A DNA stretch of 9,548 nucleotides from Candidatus Cloacimonadota bacterium (GTDB lineage Bacteria > Cloacimonadota > Cloacimonadia > Cloacimonadales > TCS61). This document shows positions 1-6,633 of this stretch, piece by piece. The position numbers and the translations under genes are program-made. The DNA lies in the NCBI GenBank assembly GCA_027064945.1, contig JAMOPB010000334.1:1-9548 (forward strand), read 5' to 3'. A model generated the notes under the pieces. The model was not told where the DNA came from. It searched no databases and saw only the letters and a program-made list of their open reading frames with translations. Numbering within the stretch: the first letter of the stretch is position 1; every line of letters starts with the position of its first letter.

Positions 1-67
1 TAAGTTGAGGGCTAACTTGTTTCATTCAATTTTTGAAATAATTTAAGTAGATTTAATATATGAGTTA

Positions 68-123
68 AATTGAGTTTTTTTTTGACAGTTTTGCAATTAT
101 AATTGTGTCAATCTGACTCAATT
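68..123. repeat. Nested imperfect dyad (three paired arm sets)
   Basis: Three pairs of complementary arms nest around nearly the same axis: AATTGAGT (68-75) with ACTCAATT (116-123), TTGACA (82-87) with TGTCAA (106-111), and the perfect 12-bp palindrome CAATTATAATTG (94-105) at the centre. The spacers between arms are unequal (6, 6, 0 and 4 nt), so the dyad is imperfect. No long T-run follows the right arm, so it is not an evident terminator for rightward transcription. It could be an operator or activator site, or a chance product of AT-rich DNA. Confidence 0.5.
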
Positions 124-245
124 AAAATAAAGAAGAAATTTATTTAGAATTCAAATAACAGATGATAGAATATGAAATAAATTGTAAACATAGATAATCA
201 ATGAAATAATATCATTTACAAAGAAATTTTAAAAAAATAATTATT

Positions 246-262
246 TTGGCACAAAGAATGCA
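246..262 (+). promoter_or_regulatory. Candidate sigma-54 (-24/-12) promoter
   Basis: TTGGCAC (246-252) is a complete match to the -24 box. ATGCA (258-262) matches the -12 box TTGCA except for the first base. The invariant GG (248-249) and GC (260-261) are separated by exactly 10 nt, the spacing sigma-54 requires. The predicted start is near 273. A sigma-54 activator is encoded in the same window (6634-7974). Transcription would run right, converging on the end of clpX. The match is by eye only and no gene clearly follows it. Confidence 0.45.
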
Positions 263-320
263 ATTGTTTAGGAAAAGAATTTTTAAAAAAAATATATGGG
301 TTTTATAATAACTAGAGAGG

Positions 321-362
321 AAAAAAGGTGAAGTCACTATTGGGGTAATGACTTCACCTTTT
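321..362 (-). terminator. Rho-independent terminator of the tig-clpP-clpX operon
   Basis: A perfect 14-bp inverted repeat (323-336 with 349-362) flanks a 12-nt loop. On the minus strand the stem lies 14 nt past the clpX stop and runs into six U residues (complement of 321-326). The outer A-U pairs also give a four-U tail on the plus strand, so the same hairpin may stop rightward transcription, although less strongly. Confidence 0.9.
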
Positions 363-376
363 AAATTTATTAAATC

Positions 377-1615
377 TTATGCAGATTTATCTTTTTTATC
401 TTCTTTTAAACCGAATTTAGGTTTTCCTTCTCCTAAAACAACATCTTTTGAAATAGTGCAAGATTCGATTTCGTCTTGGTCAGGAATATCGTACATAATA
501 TCGATCATGAATTTTTCCATTATTGCACGTAAACCTCGAGCTCCGATTTTTTGCTTAATAGCAATCTCAGCGATTTGATGCAAAGCATCTTTATCAAAAT
601 TTAATTTAACATCTTCAATTTCAAATAATTTTTGATATTGTTTGCAAATTGCATTTTTAGGTTTAGTTAGAATTTCTATCAAAGCATCCTTATCAAGTTC
701 TTGCAATGCACAATGAACCGGAATACGTCCGATTAATTCAGGAATTATTCCAAATTTCATAAGATCATCCGGACTAGTTTTTTGCAATAATTTATCGCGT
801 TCAACAGTATTTTCGTTAGATAATTTTACATCAAAACCAACAGTTTTCTTTTTAATTCTGCTTTGAACAATTTTTTCTAATCCAAAGAAAGCGCCACCGG
901 CAATGAATAAAATATTTTTTGTATCAATTTCAATAAATTCTTGCTGCGGATGTTTACGACCACCTTTTGGGGGAACGTTTACTTTAGCACCTTCTAATAT
1001 TTTTAGAAGTGCTTGTTGAACACCTTCTCCTGAAACATCTCTTGTGATAGATGGAGTTTCGGATTTTCTGGCAATTTTATCTAATTCATCAATATAGATT
1101 ATACCTTTTTCAGCTCGTTCAACATCATAATCTGCATTACGCAAAAGCTTTACTAAAATATTTTCCACGTCTTCACCAACATATCCTGCTTCAGTTAATG
1201 TTGTAGCATCAGCAATAGCGAATGGAACTTTTAACACTTTTGCAAGTGTTTGTGCGATAAGGGTTTTTCCTGATCCTGTCGGACCCATCAACAAGATATT
1301 ACTTTTTTCAATATCAACATCATCATTCTTATCTTGCTTAAAGATTCTTTTATAATGATTATAAACAGCTACGCTGATAACCCTTTTTGCTGTATCTTGG
1401 CCGATTACATATTGATTTAAGAACTGATGTAATTCTCTAGGAGTAGGAAGAGTGAAATCATCTAATACATGTTCATTATGGTCTGATTCGATAATGATTG
1501 AACACATAGAGATACATTCATCACAAATATTTCCACTAATACCTTTTATCAGAACATCTACTTCCGATTCTGCTCTGCCACAAAAAGAGCATTTACTTTC
1601 ATGCTTTTGTACCAC
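377..1615 (-). CDS. clpX: ATP-dependent unfoldase ClpX
   Basis: AAA+ unfoldase that recognises tagged or damaged proteins, unfolds them with ATP and feeds them to ClpP. With the GTG start used here the protein has 412 residues, about normal for ClpX. Visible parts: N-terminal zinc-binding domain with two CxxC pairs (C9/C12 and C31/C34), Walker A GPTGSGKT (111-118), pore loop GYVGEDVE (144-151), Walker B ending IDELDK (D176, E177), arginine-finger box PELIGRIPV (292-300), and sensor 2 GARGLR (358-363). The ClpP-docking loop reads VGF (259-261), within the usual [LIV]-G-F pattern. The GTG at 1613-1615 is preferred over an in-frame TTG at 1642 because AAGGAG sits 6 nt before it and conservation begins there. 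That binding site overlaps the clpP stop codon, so translation is probably coupled. A strong terminator follows, so no lon gene is in the same transcript. Confidence 0.97.
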   Translation of the reverse strand: MVQKHESKCSFCGRAESEVDVLIKGISGNICDECISMCSIIIESDHNEHVLDDFTLPTPRELHQFLNQYVIGQDTAKRVISVAVYNHYKRIFKQDKNDDVDIEKSNILLMGPTGSGKTLIAQTLAKVLKVPFAIADATTLTEAGYVGEDVENILVKLLRNADYDVERAEKGIIYIDELDKIARKSETPSITRDVSGEGVQQALLKILEGAKVNVPPKGGRKHPQQEFIEIDTKNILFIAGGAFFGLEKIVQSRIKKKTVGFDVKLSNENTVERDKLLQKTSPDDLMKFGIIPELIGRIPVHCALQELDKDALIEILTKPKNAICKQYQKLFEIEDVKLNFDKDALHQIAEIAIKQKIGARGLRAIMEKFMIDIMYDIPDQDEIESCTISKDVVLGEGKPKFGLKEDKKDKSA

Positions 1616-1625
1616 AAAATTCTCC

Positions 1626-2210
1626 TTACTTTCTAGATTCAATTACTTCGTCAATCAAGCCATATTCAGCAGCATCTTCAGCACTCATGAAGAAATTACG
1701 ATCAGTATCTTTCTCAATTCTTTTAATGCTCTGCTTTGTATGTTTGTGAAGTAAATCATTCAGTTTATTTTTGATATAAAGAATCTCTTTAGTCGCAATT
1801 TCAATATCAGAAGCTTGACCTTGAGCACCACCCAAAGGTTGATGAATCATAATTCTACTATTAGGTAAAGCGAAACGTTTTCCTTTCTCACCGGCAGCTA
1901 ACAGGAAAGCTCCCATACTTGCTGCTTGACCTAAGCAAATGGTATTCACATCAGGGCGTATATATTGCATTGTATCATAAATTGCAAGACCGTCTGAAAC
2001 AGTACCGCCAGGACTATTTATGTACATATAAATATCTTTATTGGGATCTTCGGCTTCCAAATGCAAGAGTTGAGCAATTATCAAATTTGCTACATTACTA
2101 TCAATAGCAGTTCCTAAAAATACGATTCTGTCTTTTAATAATCTTGAATAAATGTCGTATGCTCGTTCTGCTTTACCGCTTTGCTCTACAACCATAGGAA
2201 TCAATGGCAT
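1626..2210 (-). CDS. clpP: ATP-dependent Clp protease proteolytic subunit ClpP (catalytic Asp replaced by Asn)
   Basis: Serine peptidase subunit that forms two stacked heptamer rings and degrades proteins delivered by ClpX. The 194-residue length is typical, with almost no N-terminal propeptide. The nucleophile is S98 in GQAASMGA, the base is H123 in MIHQPLGG, and the oxyanion-hole region SPGG is at 66-69. The third triad member is unusual: where E. coli has the Asp of ERDRFLSA, this protein reads DRNFFMSA, giving N172 (codon AAT, complement of 1695-1697). Listeria ClpP1 is a known family member with Asn at this site and depends on a partner ClpP for full activity. The ATG follows a full AGGAGGT binding site and the gene starts 39 nt after tig. 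Family assignment is certain; the effect of N172 is inferred. Confidence 0.97.
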   Translation of the reverse strand: MPLIPMVVEQSGKAERAYDIYSRLLKDRIVFLGTAIDSNVANLIIAQLLHLEAEDPNKDIYMYINSPGGTVSDGLAIYDTMQYIRPDVNTICLGQAASMGAFLLAAGEKGKRFALPNSRIMIHQPLGGAQGQASDIEIATKEILYIKNKLNDLLHKHTKQSIKRIEKDTDRNFFMSAEDAAEYGLIDEVIESRK

Positions 2211-2249
2211 AATACCTCCTGTATTTGTTCTAATAATACCTGTTTAAAA

Positions 2250-3518
2250 TTATTCAGCTTTTTCTTCTTTTGGAACAGGTACAAATTTTGAACTTTCTTT
2301 GATAATATCTAAAACTTTTTCTTCTTCAGCAATATAGAGATAATCATTAGAATCGATTTTAGCAGCATTAAGCTCTTTATATTTTTCAATATCCATATCA
2401 GCAGCTTTAGCTTCAGCTTCGATTAATTTTTCTTTATCTTCTTCAGTAAATTTGATATTCTCTAATTTCTTTATTTCTTCTAAAATGTAATGAGTTTTCA
2501 TATTGAAATCAGCCATCTGCTCATACATTGGTAATAATTTTTCAATCTCAATATTGTATGCCTCTGCATAAGGTTTAGCCATATCTTCAGCATATTTTGT
2601 CACAAAGCTTTTGGGCATTTCGAGAGGATTTTCTTTTACAAGTGTGCTAATAATAGCTGCACGAAGATTATCTTTGTTTTCCTGTTCGATTTTCTTTTTG
2701 ATTTCATCTTCTATTGTATTGCGTAAATCTTCAAGAGAATCGTATTCAAGATCTTTAGCAAAATCTTCATCAATTTCAGGTAATTCGGTTTCATTTGCCT
2801 CTAAGATAGTAATTTTAAATTCTTTACCTCGAAGCTTTCCGCCAAGTTCTTCATCTTCAGTTGTAGCAGTTTCTTCAAAAAGAATGCTATTAAATTCATC
2901 GCCGACTTTGCTTCCAATTACCTTTTCATTAAAAGATTTGCAATATGGATTGTTGCCTACAACAAATTCACGTTCAATAGATTTTGTGATTTCACCATCT
3001 TCACCAATAAATCCGATTCTTGCTTTAACAGTATTACCTTCTGCAATTTCGCCTTCAACAGATTTTTCAGTAGCCATATTTTTTTGGAAATCAGCTAAAG
3101 TATCTTCAACCATTTCAGGTTTGAATTCAGCCGGCTCAAATGGAATTTCAAGTTCTTTATATTTTTTTACTTCGATTGTTGGCATTACTTCAAAGCGGAA
3201 TGTAGCAACTAAATCAGATCCTTTTTCCCATTTAACATCAACCGGTTCACCTGCATTAATAGGAGATTCTTCGATCTCAGTTAATGCTTGTTTGTAATAA
3301 TCTTCAAGTGACTCATCAAAGTACTGCTCTTTTGCGTATTCGCCATACATTTTTTCTACTTTGGAAATTGGGGCTTTGCCTTTACGAAAGCCTGGGATTT
3401 GAACATATTGTTTAAATTTCTTTAAAGTTTTTTGATAATCAGCTAAAGCTTCATTAGCATCAACTGTAATAACTAATTCTTTAACTGTTGGGCTGATTGT
3501 TTTAAGTTCGTGTTTCAC
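2250..3518 (-). CDS. tig: Trigger factor, ribosome-associated chaperone
   Basis: Trigger factor binds the ribosome exit tunnel and shields emerging polypeptides. The 422 residues are close to the usual 430-450. The N-terminal ribosome-binding domain carries the docking signature GFRKGKAP at 43-50. A FKBP-like PPIase domain spans roughly 157-241 but is diverged: the usual IPGFEDGI-type segment reads YCKSFNEKVIG (192-202), keeping only the Phe, and the aromatic of the following loop is replaced by an acidic Thr/Glu-rich stretch (215-225). Isomerase activity is therefore doubtful, though chaperone activity does not need it. The rest is the helical, charged C-terminal chaperone domain with its typical arms. 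The start is GTG (3516-3518), with AAGGAG 5 nt upstream; no better ATG exists. It is first in the tig-clpP-clpX cluster and lies just past a terminator, so it needs its own promoter in a short gap. Confidence 0.95.
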   Translation of the reverse strand: MKHELKTISPTVKELVITVDANEALADYQKTLKKFKQYVQIPGFRKGKAPISKVEKMYGEYAKEQYFDESLEDYYKQALTEIEESPINAGEPVDVKWEKGSDLVATFRFEVMPTIEVKKYKELEIPFEPAEFKPEMVEDTLADFQKNMATEKSVEGEIAEGNTVKARIGFIGEDGEITKSIEREFVVGNNPYCKSFNEKVIGSKVGDEFNSILFEETATTEDEELGGKLRGKEFKITILEANETELPEIDEDFAKDLEYDSLEDLRNTIEDEIKKKIEQENKDNLRAAIISTLVKENPLEMPKSFVTKYAEDMAKPYAEAYNIEIEKLLPMYEQMADFNMKTHYILEEIKKLENIKFTEEDKEKLIEAEAKAADMDIEKYKELNAAKIDSNDYLYIAEEEKVLDIIKESSKFVPVPKEEKAE

Positions 3519-3564
3519 GGTTACTCCTTATAACAAAGATATATTTTTTTTGTTCTATAAACCT

Positions 3565-3598
3565 AAAAAAAGTGGAACGCATTACGCGTTCCCTTTTT
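3565..3598 (-). terminator. Rho-independent terminator after tRNA-Leu
   Basis: A perfect 7-bp, GC-containing stem GGAACGC/GCGTTCC (3574-3580 with 3586-3592) encloses a 5-nt loop. On the minus strand the stem is followed after two bases by seven U residues (complement of 3565-3571). It starts 12 nt past the tRNA 3' end and separates the TPR-tRNA transcript from tig. Five T residues on the other side could make it work in both directions. Confidence 0.85.
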
Positions 3599-3603
3599 AT
3601 AGA

Positions 3604-3690
3604 TGGTACAAAAGGGGGGACTCGAACCCCCACAGGATTGCTCCCACTAGATCCTAAGTCTAGCGTGTCTACCAATTCCACCACTTTTGC
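3604..3690 (-). tRNA. tRNA-Leu (anticodon UAG)
   Basis: An 87-nt class II tRNA with encoded CCA. The acceptor stem pairs GCAAAAG (5' end, 3690-3684) with CTTTTGT, including one G-U pair, followed by discriminator A and CCA. The anticodon stem CTAGA/TCTAG holds loop CTTAGGA, giving anticodon TAG, which reads CUA and other CUN leucine codons. A long variable arm (GGA..TCC) and a T-arm of five G-C pairs around TTCGAGT complete the fold. It begins 12 nt after the TPR stop codon, leaving no room for its own promoter outside that gene, so it is probably cut from a longer transcript. Confidence 0.97.
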
Positions 3691-3702
3691 ATTTGATTAT
3701 TT

Positions 3703-4788
3703 CTATTTAATTTGCTGTTCAGCGAAAGCTTTAATTTGTTTGGCTTCCGTAGATCCAGGTTCAAGTTCAAGCCATTTTGCTGAATATTCAGCAGCATCTT
3801 CATATTTCTTGTTAGCAATTAATAATGACACCAAATATTTGATAAAATCTAAATTCTCATTATCTATCTCAATATATTTTTTCAAATATTTAATTTGATT
3901 TTCGCTATCTTTAAGAGATGCGGCAGTATTACTTGCATTTAATATCGCATCTAAATGCTCAGGATCAACCTCTACAGTTTTTGTATAATATTCAAAAGCT
4001 TTTTCATTGTTTTCTGCTTTATTGTAACAAACGGCAACATTGTAATAATAATCACTGTTTTCCGGTTCCAATTCTGTAGCTTTCACATACCATTCAGCTG
4101 CTTCGGTATATTTTTCAGCACCGAATAATAAAGCTGCTACTTGTTGAATAGGAGCCATATCTTGAGGATCCATTTCAGCTATTTTTTTATAAGTTTCAAT
4201 AGCTTTATCTGTATTTCCTTGTTTAGTGTAGATCATTGCGATCATTTTATGTGTTTTTATGCTATCAGGAGCCATCACAAGTAAATTTTCATAATTAGCT
4301 AATGCTTTATCATACGCTTCTTGCTTAAAATATTCTTGCCCTTTATTAAAAAGCTTTATCCAACAAGAACGTTGAAGTTTTTCTACATTTTCCAAGCCTT
4401 TATCATATTTGTGTTTCTTAATGTTTTTCTTGTAGAATTTTTTCGCAGCTTTTGGGTCAGATTCTTTTAATGCTTCGTATTCTTCTAATAAAGCTTTAAT
4501 CTCTGCGATTGCTTTTGTATAATAGTCATATGCTACATCATATTTCATTTTATCATCGTAATAGATAGCAGCGATGTTTTGTAAAGCTTCGATATTATTT
4601 GGATTTTCATCTAATACTTCTTCATAGAAAGCAAGAGCTTTATCAAATCTTTTTCCTGAAAGATGCATGTTTCCGGAACGAAGATTTTTAGCACCCTGTA
4701 CTGATAATTCTTGTGATGCAGCAGATAATGATGTTGCAAAAATAAGAACAACCAATCCAGCTAATATTATGTTTTTACTCAATTTCAT
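3703..4788 (-). CDS. Exported tetratricopeptide-repeat (TPR) protein
   Basis: No specific family is recognised. The protein of 361 residues starts with a clear Sec signal peptide: basic start MKLSK, hydrophobic core at 6-21 and likely cleavage after SLSA (about residue 23), with no lipobox Cys, so a periplasmic location is expected. About eight TPR-like helix pairs follow: two at roughly 37-97, a very charged lysine/glutamate-rich helical insert at 98-143, then six tandem units to the C-terminus, several with the typical ending of the type ELEPENSD or EVDPEHLD. TPR arrays mediate protein-protein contacts, so a scaffold or envelope-assembly role is plausible but inferred. ATG at 4788 is chosen over in-frame TTG at 4803 because the AAAGGAG binding site lies between them. 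It follows sppA by 86 nt and is followed directly by tRNA-Leu. Confidence 0.85.
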   Translation of the reverse strand: MKLSKNIILAGLVVLIFATSLSAASQELSVQGAKNLRSGNMHLSGKRFDKALAFYEEVLDENPNNIEALQNIAAIYYDDKMKYDVAYDYYTKAIAEIKALLEEYEALKESDPKAAKKFYKKNIKKHKYDKGLENVEKLQRSCWIKLFNKGQEYFKQEAYDKALANYENLLVMAPDSIKTHKMIAMIYTKQGNTDKAIETYKKIAEMDPQDMAPIQQVAALLFGAEKYTEAAEWYVKATELEPENSDYYYNVAVCYNKAENNEKAFEYYTKTVEVDPEHLDAILNASNTAASLKDSENQIKYLKKYIEIDNENLDFIKYLVSLLIANKKYEDAAEYSAKWLELEPGSTEAKQIKAFAEQQIK

Positions 4789-4820
4789 GATTTCTCCTTT
4801 CAAAAATGTTCGTTAAATGC

Positions 4821-4870
4821 AAAAAAAATATGTGACTTTTTCAGTCAAGATTTTTTTGGAACCTATCTTG
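4821..4870 (-). terminator. Possible weak terminator or attenuator between sppA and the TPR gene
   Basis: On the minus strand two hairpins are possible after the sppA stop: CAAGAT/ATCTTG (4865-4870 with 4846-4851) and TGACT/AGTCA (4843-4847 with 4833-4837, 5-nt loop). They overlap by a few bases and so would compete. Eight U residues follow four nt after the second stem (complement of 4821-4828). Both stems are short and AT-rich, so any termination would be partial. A -35-like TTGACT lies in the same place, but no good -10 box follows at the right distance. Confidence 0.3.
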
Positions 4871-4874
4871 CATA

Positions 4875-6623
4875 TTATCGAGCAATTTCAAAATATGGTA
4901 ATAGCATTTGAATTGGATCATTTTTTATTCTTAAGATCGTATCAAACTGCTTTTGTAATTCCAAGTTTTTTACTAAATCAGGTGTAAGATTATTTTTAGC
5001 AGCAACTTGCAATTTTTCCATTACTAATTCTTCAAAGAAACTCACTTGCTTTGGATATGATTCTGTAACATATTCATCTAAATTAGCCAATGAAGCAACT
5101 TTTTCTTGGGAAGATTCAATTGTTCCCAGTTCATCTACTAAATTGTTTTTCAATGCCGAAGTGCTAAACCATACTTGACCCTGAGCAACTTTCTCTACAT
5201 CTTCCAAACTTATTTTTCTTCCTTCGGATACACGAGTTTTAAATTCTATATAAGTCTCATTTATCCCATTTTTAAAAGACTCCAGAAAAGCCTTATCAGG
5301 TTTTTGGTAGATATTCAAAGCATTTGCGTATTTTCCTTTCGAGATGGAATCGGTAGATAAACCGACTTTATCTTTCAGATCAGAAAGATTTGGAAACATT
5401 GCAACAACACCTATTGAACCTGTAATTGTAAATGGATCAGCATACACATAATCGGAAGGTGTGGAAATGTAATATCCACCTGAAGCAGCTACATTGCTCA
5501 TAGAAATAACTACAGGCATTTTATCACGTAGTTTTTTCAGTTTGGAATGAATTATTTCGCTTTCCAATGCACTTCCACCGGGTGAATTTATTCTAACTAC
5601 AACACCTTTTATGTTGTCATCTTTCATAATATCATTAATTGCTTCTGAAACTTTTTGAGCAGAAAGTACATTTGCTTGATATTCAGTTGTTTGTGGTGAT
5701 ATCTGACCTTGCAAATATAATGTGGCAATCTTAGGCTGGTTTTCTTTAAATTTTTTCTTAACTTTGTATTTACTGGCACTGACAAGTTGATCTTTGCTCT
5801 GAACAATTCTATTTATCAGATTTTCTTTAAATTCCAAACCATCTACAAGCTTATATTCAATAGCTTTATTTTTTTTGATAAAGATATCGTCACGTTCTTC
5901 AAAAATATATTTTACATCATCATAAGGAATATTTCTATTTTCCGAAATCGTAAGAAGAATTTTATCAAAAAGTTCATTATATAATAGACTCAAATTCTCT
6001 TTTACAGGTTCGGAGTATCCGTTTCTGTAATAATTTTCTCCTGCGCCTTTGTATTGTCCGGCATGAAGCACAGTCATTTCAATTCCTAATTTCTCAAAGA
6101 AATCTTTATAAAATAATCTGGTACCACCAACTCCGCTAAGCATAATTCCTGCTGAAGCAGATGGATTAAGATAAATTTCATCAGCATAAGAAGCTAATAA
6201 ATAATCTTTATCGGCATTCATTTCAAGATAGGCATAAACAGGCTTTCCGCTTTGTTTAAAGTCATTAATAGCTAATCCGATTTCATGCAAAGTAGCATAT
6301 CCTGTAGAAATCCAGCGAGGCTCAATTAATATTGATTTAATTTTGGGGTCATATTTTGCCATTTTGATTTTATCGATAATATCATAGGCTGCATTAGTTT
6401 TTGGCATAAATGGACTAGAAAATATATCGTCCTTAAATTCATTATATTCAACAATATCCCCAACTAATTTAAAGTGTAATGTTGAATTATCGCTTAGTTT
6501 TGCACGATTTGGTTCGTGACTAATCTTACTTAAACTGTTAATTGAAAAAAAGGCTGAAACAAACATCAAAATTACAATTATTACAGATGTAAGACAACCA
6601 AAAGCAAACCATTTTCCTTTCAT
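4875..6623 (-). CDS. sppA: Signal peptide peptidase SppA, long (67K-type) form
   Basis: Membrane-bound serine protease (family S49) that degrades signal peptides left after secretion. At 582 residues it is the long two-domain form, like the E. coli enzyme. One transmembrane segment at about 6-28 anchors it, with the rest outside the cytoplasm. The catalytic dyad is split between domains as in E. coli: general-base K192 in the N-terminal half (GQYKGAGE) and nucleophile S381 in the C-terminal half (AASGGYY). RINSPGGS (344-351) is the conserved glycine-rich motif before the nucleophile, and TGSIGV follows it. The ATG has AGGAG 7 nt upstream, and that site overlaps the stop codon of the regulator gene, so the two are probably translationally coupled. 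No key residue is missing. Confidence 0.95.
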   Translation of the reverse strand: MKGKWFAFGCLTSVIIVILMFVSAFFSINSLSKISHEPNRAKLSDNSTLHFKLVGDIVEYNEFKDDIFSSPFMPKTNAAYDIIDKIKMAKYDPKIKSILIEPRWISTGYATLHEIGLAINDFKQSGKPVYAYLEMNADKDYLLASYADEIYLNPSASAGIMLSGVGGTRLFYKDFFEKLGIEMTVLHAGQYKGAGENYYRNGYSEPVKENLSLLYNELFDKILLTISENRNIPYDDVKYIFEERDDIFIKKNKAIEYKLVDGLEFKENLINRIVQSKDQLVSASKYKVKKKFKENQPKIATLYLQGQISPQTTEYQANVLSAQKVSEAINDIMKDDNIKGVVVRINSPGGSALESEIIHSKLKKLRDKMPVVISMSNVAASGGYYISTPSDYVYADPFTITGSIGVVAMFPNLSDLKDKVGLSTDSISKGKYANALNIYQKPDKAFLESFKNGINETYIEFKTRVSEGRKISLEDVEKVAQGQVWFSTSALKNNLVDELGTIESSQEKVASLANLDEYVTESYPKQVSFFEELVMEKLQVAAKNNLTPDLVKNLELQKQFDTILRIKNDPIQMLLPYFEIAR

Positions 6624-6633
6624 AATATAGCTC

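Larger units (their letters stand above)
1..322. other. Gene-free AT-rich intergenic region downstream of clpX
   Basis: No reading frame here has a credible start, ribosome binding site and protein-like composition. The stretch is very AT-rich and contains several inverted repeats: a nested dyad at 68-123, arms TTGTAAA/TTTACAA at 182-188 and 215-221, and an all-AT palindrome at 234-247. It also holds a sigma-54-like promoter at 246-262, pointing right. The gene to the left lies outside the window, so part of this DNA may be its promoter or terminator region. Confidence 0.7.

Noticed and set aside
82..103. TTGACA and TATAAT on the plus strand as a sigma-70 promoter
   Set aside because: The boxes are only 10 nt apart, far below the 16-18 nt required; both belong to the dyad.
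234..247. AAAATAATTATTTT palindrome
   Set aside because: All A and T in very AT-rich DNA, so expected by chance; no terminator tail or known site.
348..578. 76-residue plus-strand ORF that could be the product of the sigma-54-like promoter
   Set aside because: Its start is inside the terminator hairpin, it lacks a ribosome binding site, and almost all of it is antisense to the end of clpX. No protein-family features were seen.
1616..1642. TTG at 1642 as the clpX start
   Set aside because: It would add nine residues not typical of ClpX, lies inside clpP, and lacks the well-placed AAGGAG that precedes the GTG at 1615.
2208..2236. Repeated AGGTATTAT in the tig-clpP gap
   Set aside because: Only 9 nt, one copy being the clpP ribosome binding site plus start; too short to claim as an element.
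2611..3297. 228-residue plus-strand ORF, Ser-rich
   Set aside because: It is the antisense shadow of tig; it has no ribosome binding site, and its composition mirrors the charged trigger factor codons.
3538..3564. TATATC at 3538-3543 (minus) as the -10 box of tig with TTTAGG as -35
   Set aside because: The -35 match is poor and the predicted start would lie almost on the ribosome binding site. Tig probably has a promoter here, but I cannot place it.
3502..3684. 60-residue minus-strand ORF beginning MVELVDTLDLGSSG
   Set aside because: It is the tRNA-Leu sequence read as protein, a well-known spurious translation, and it runs on through the terminator.
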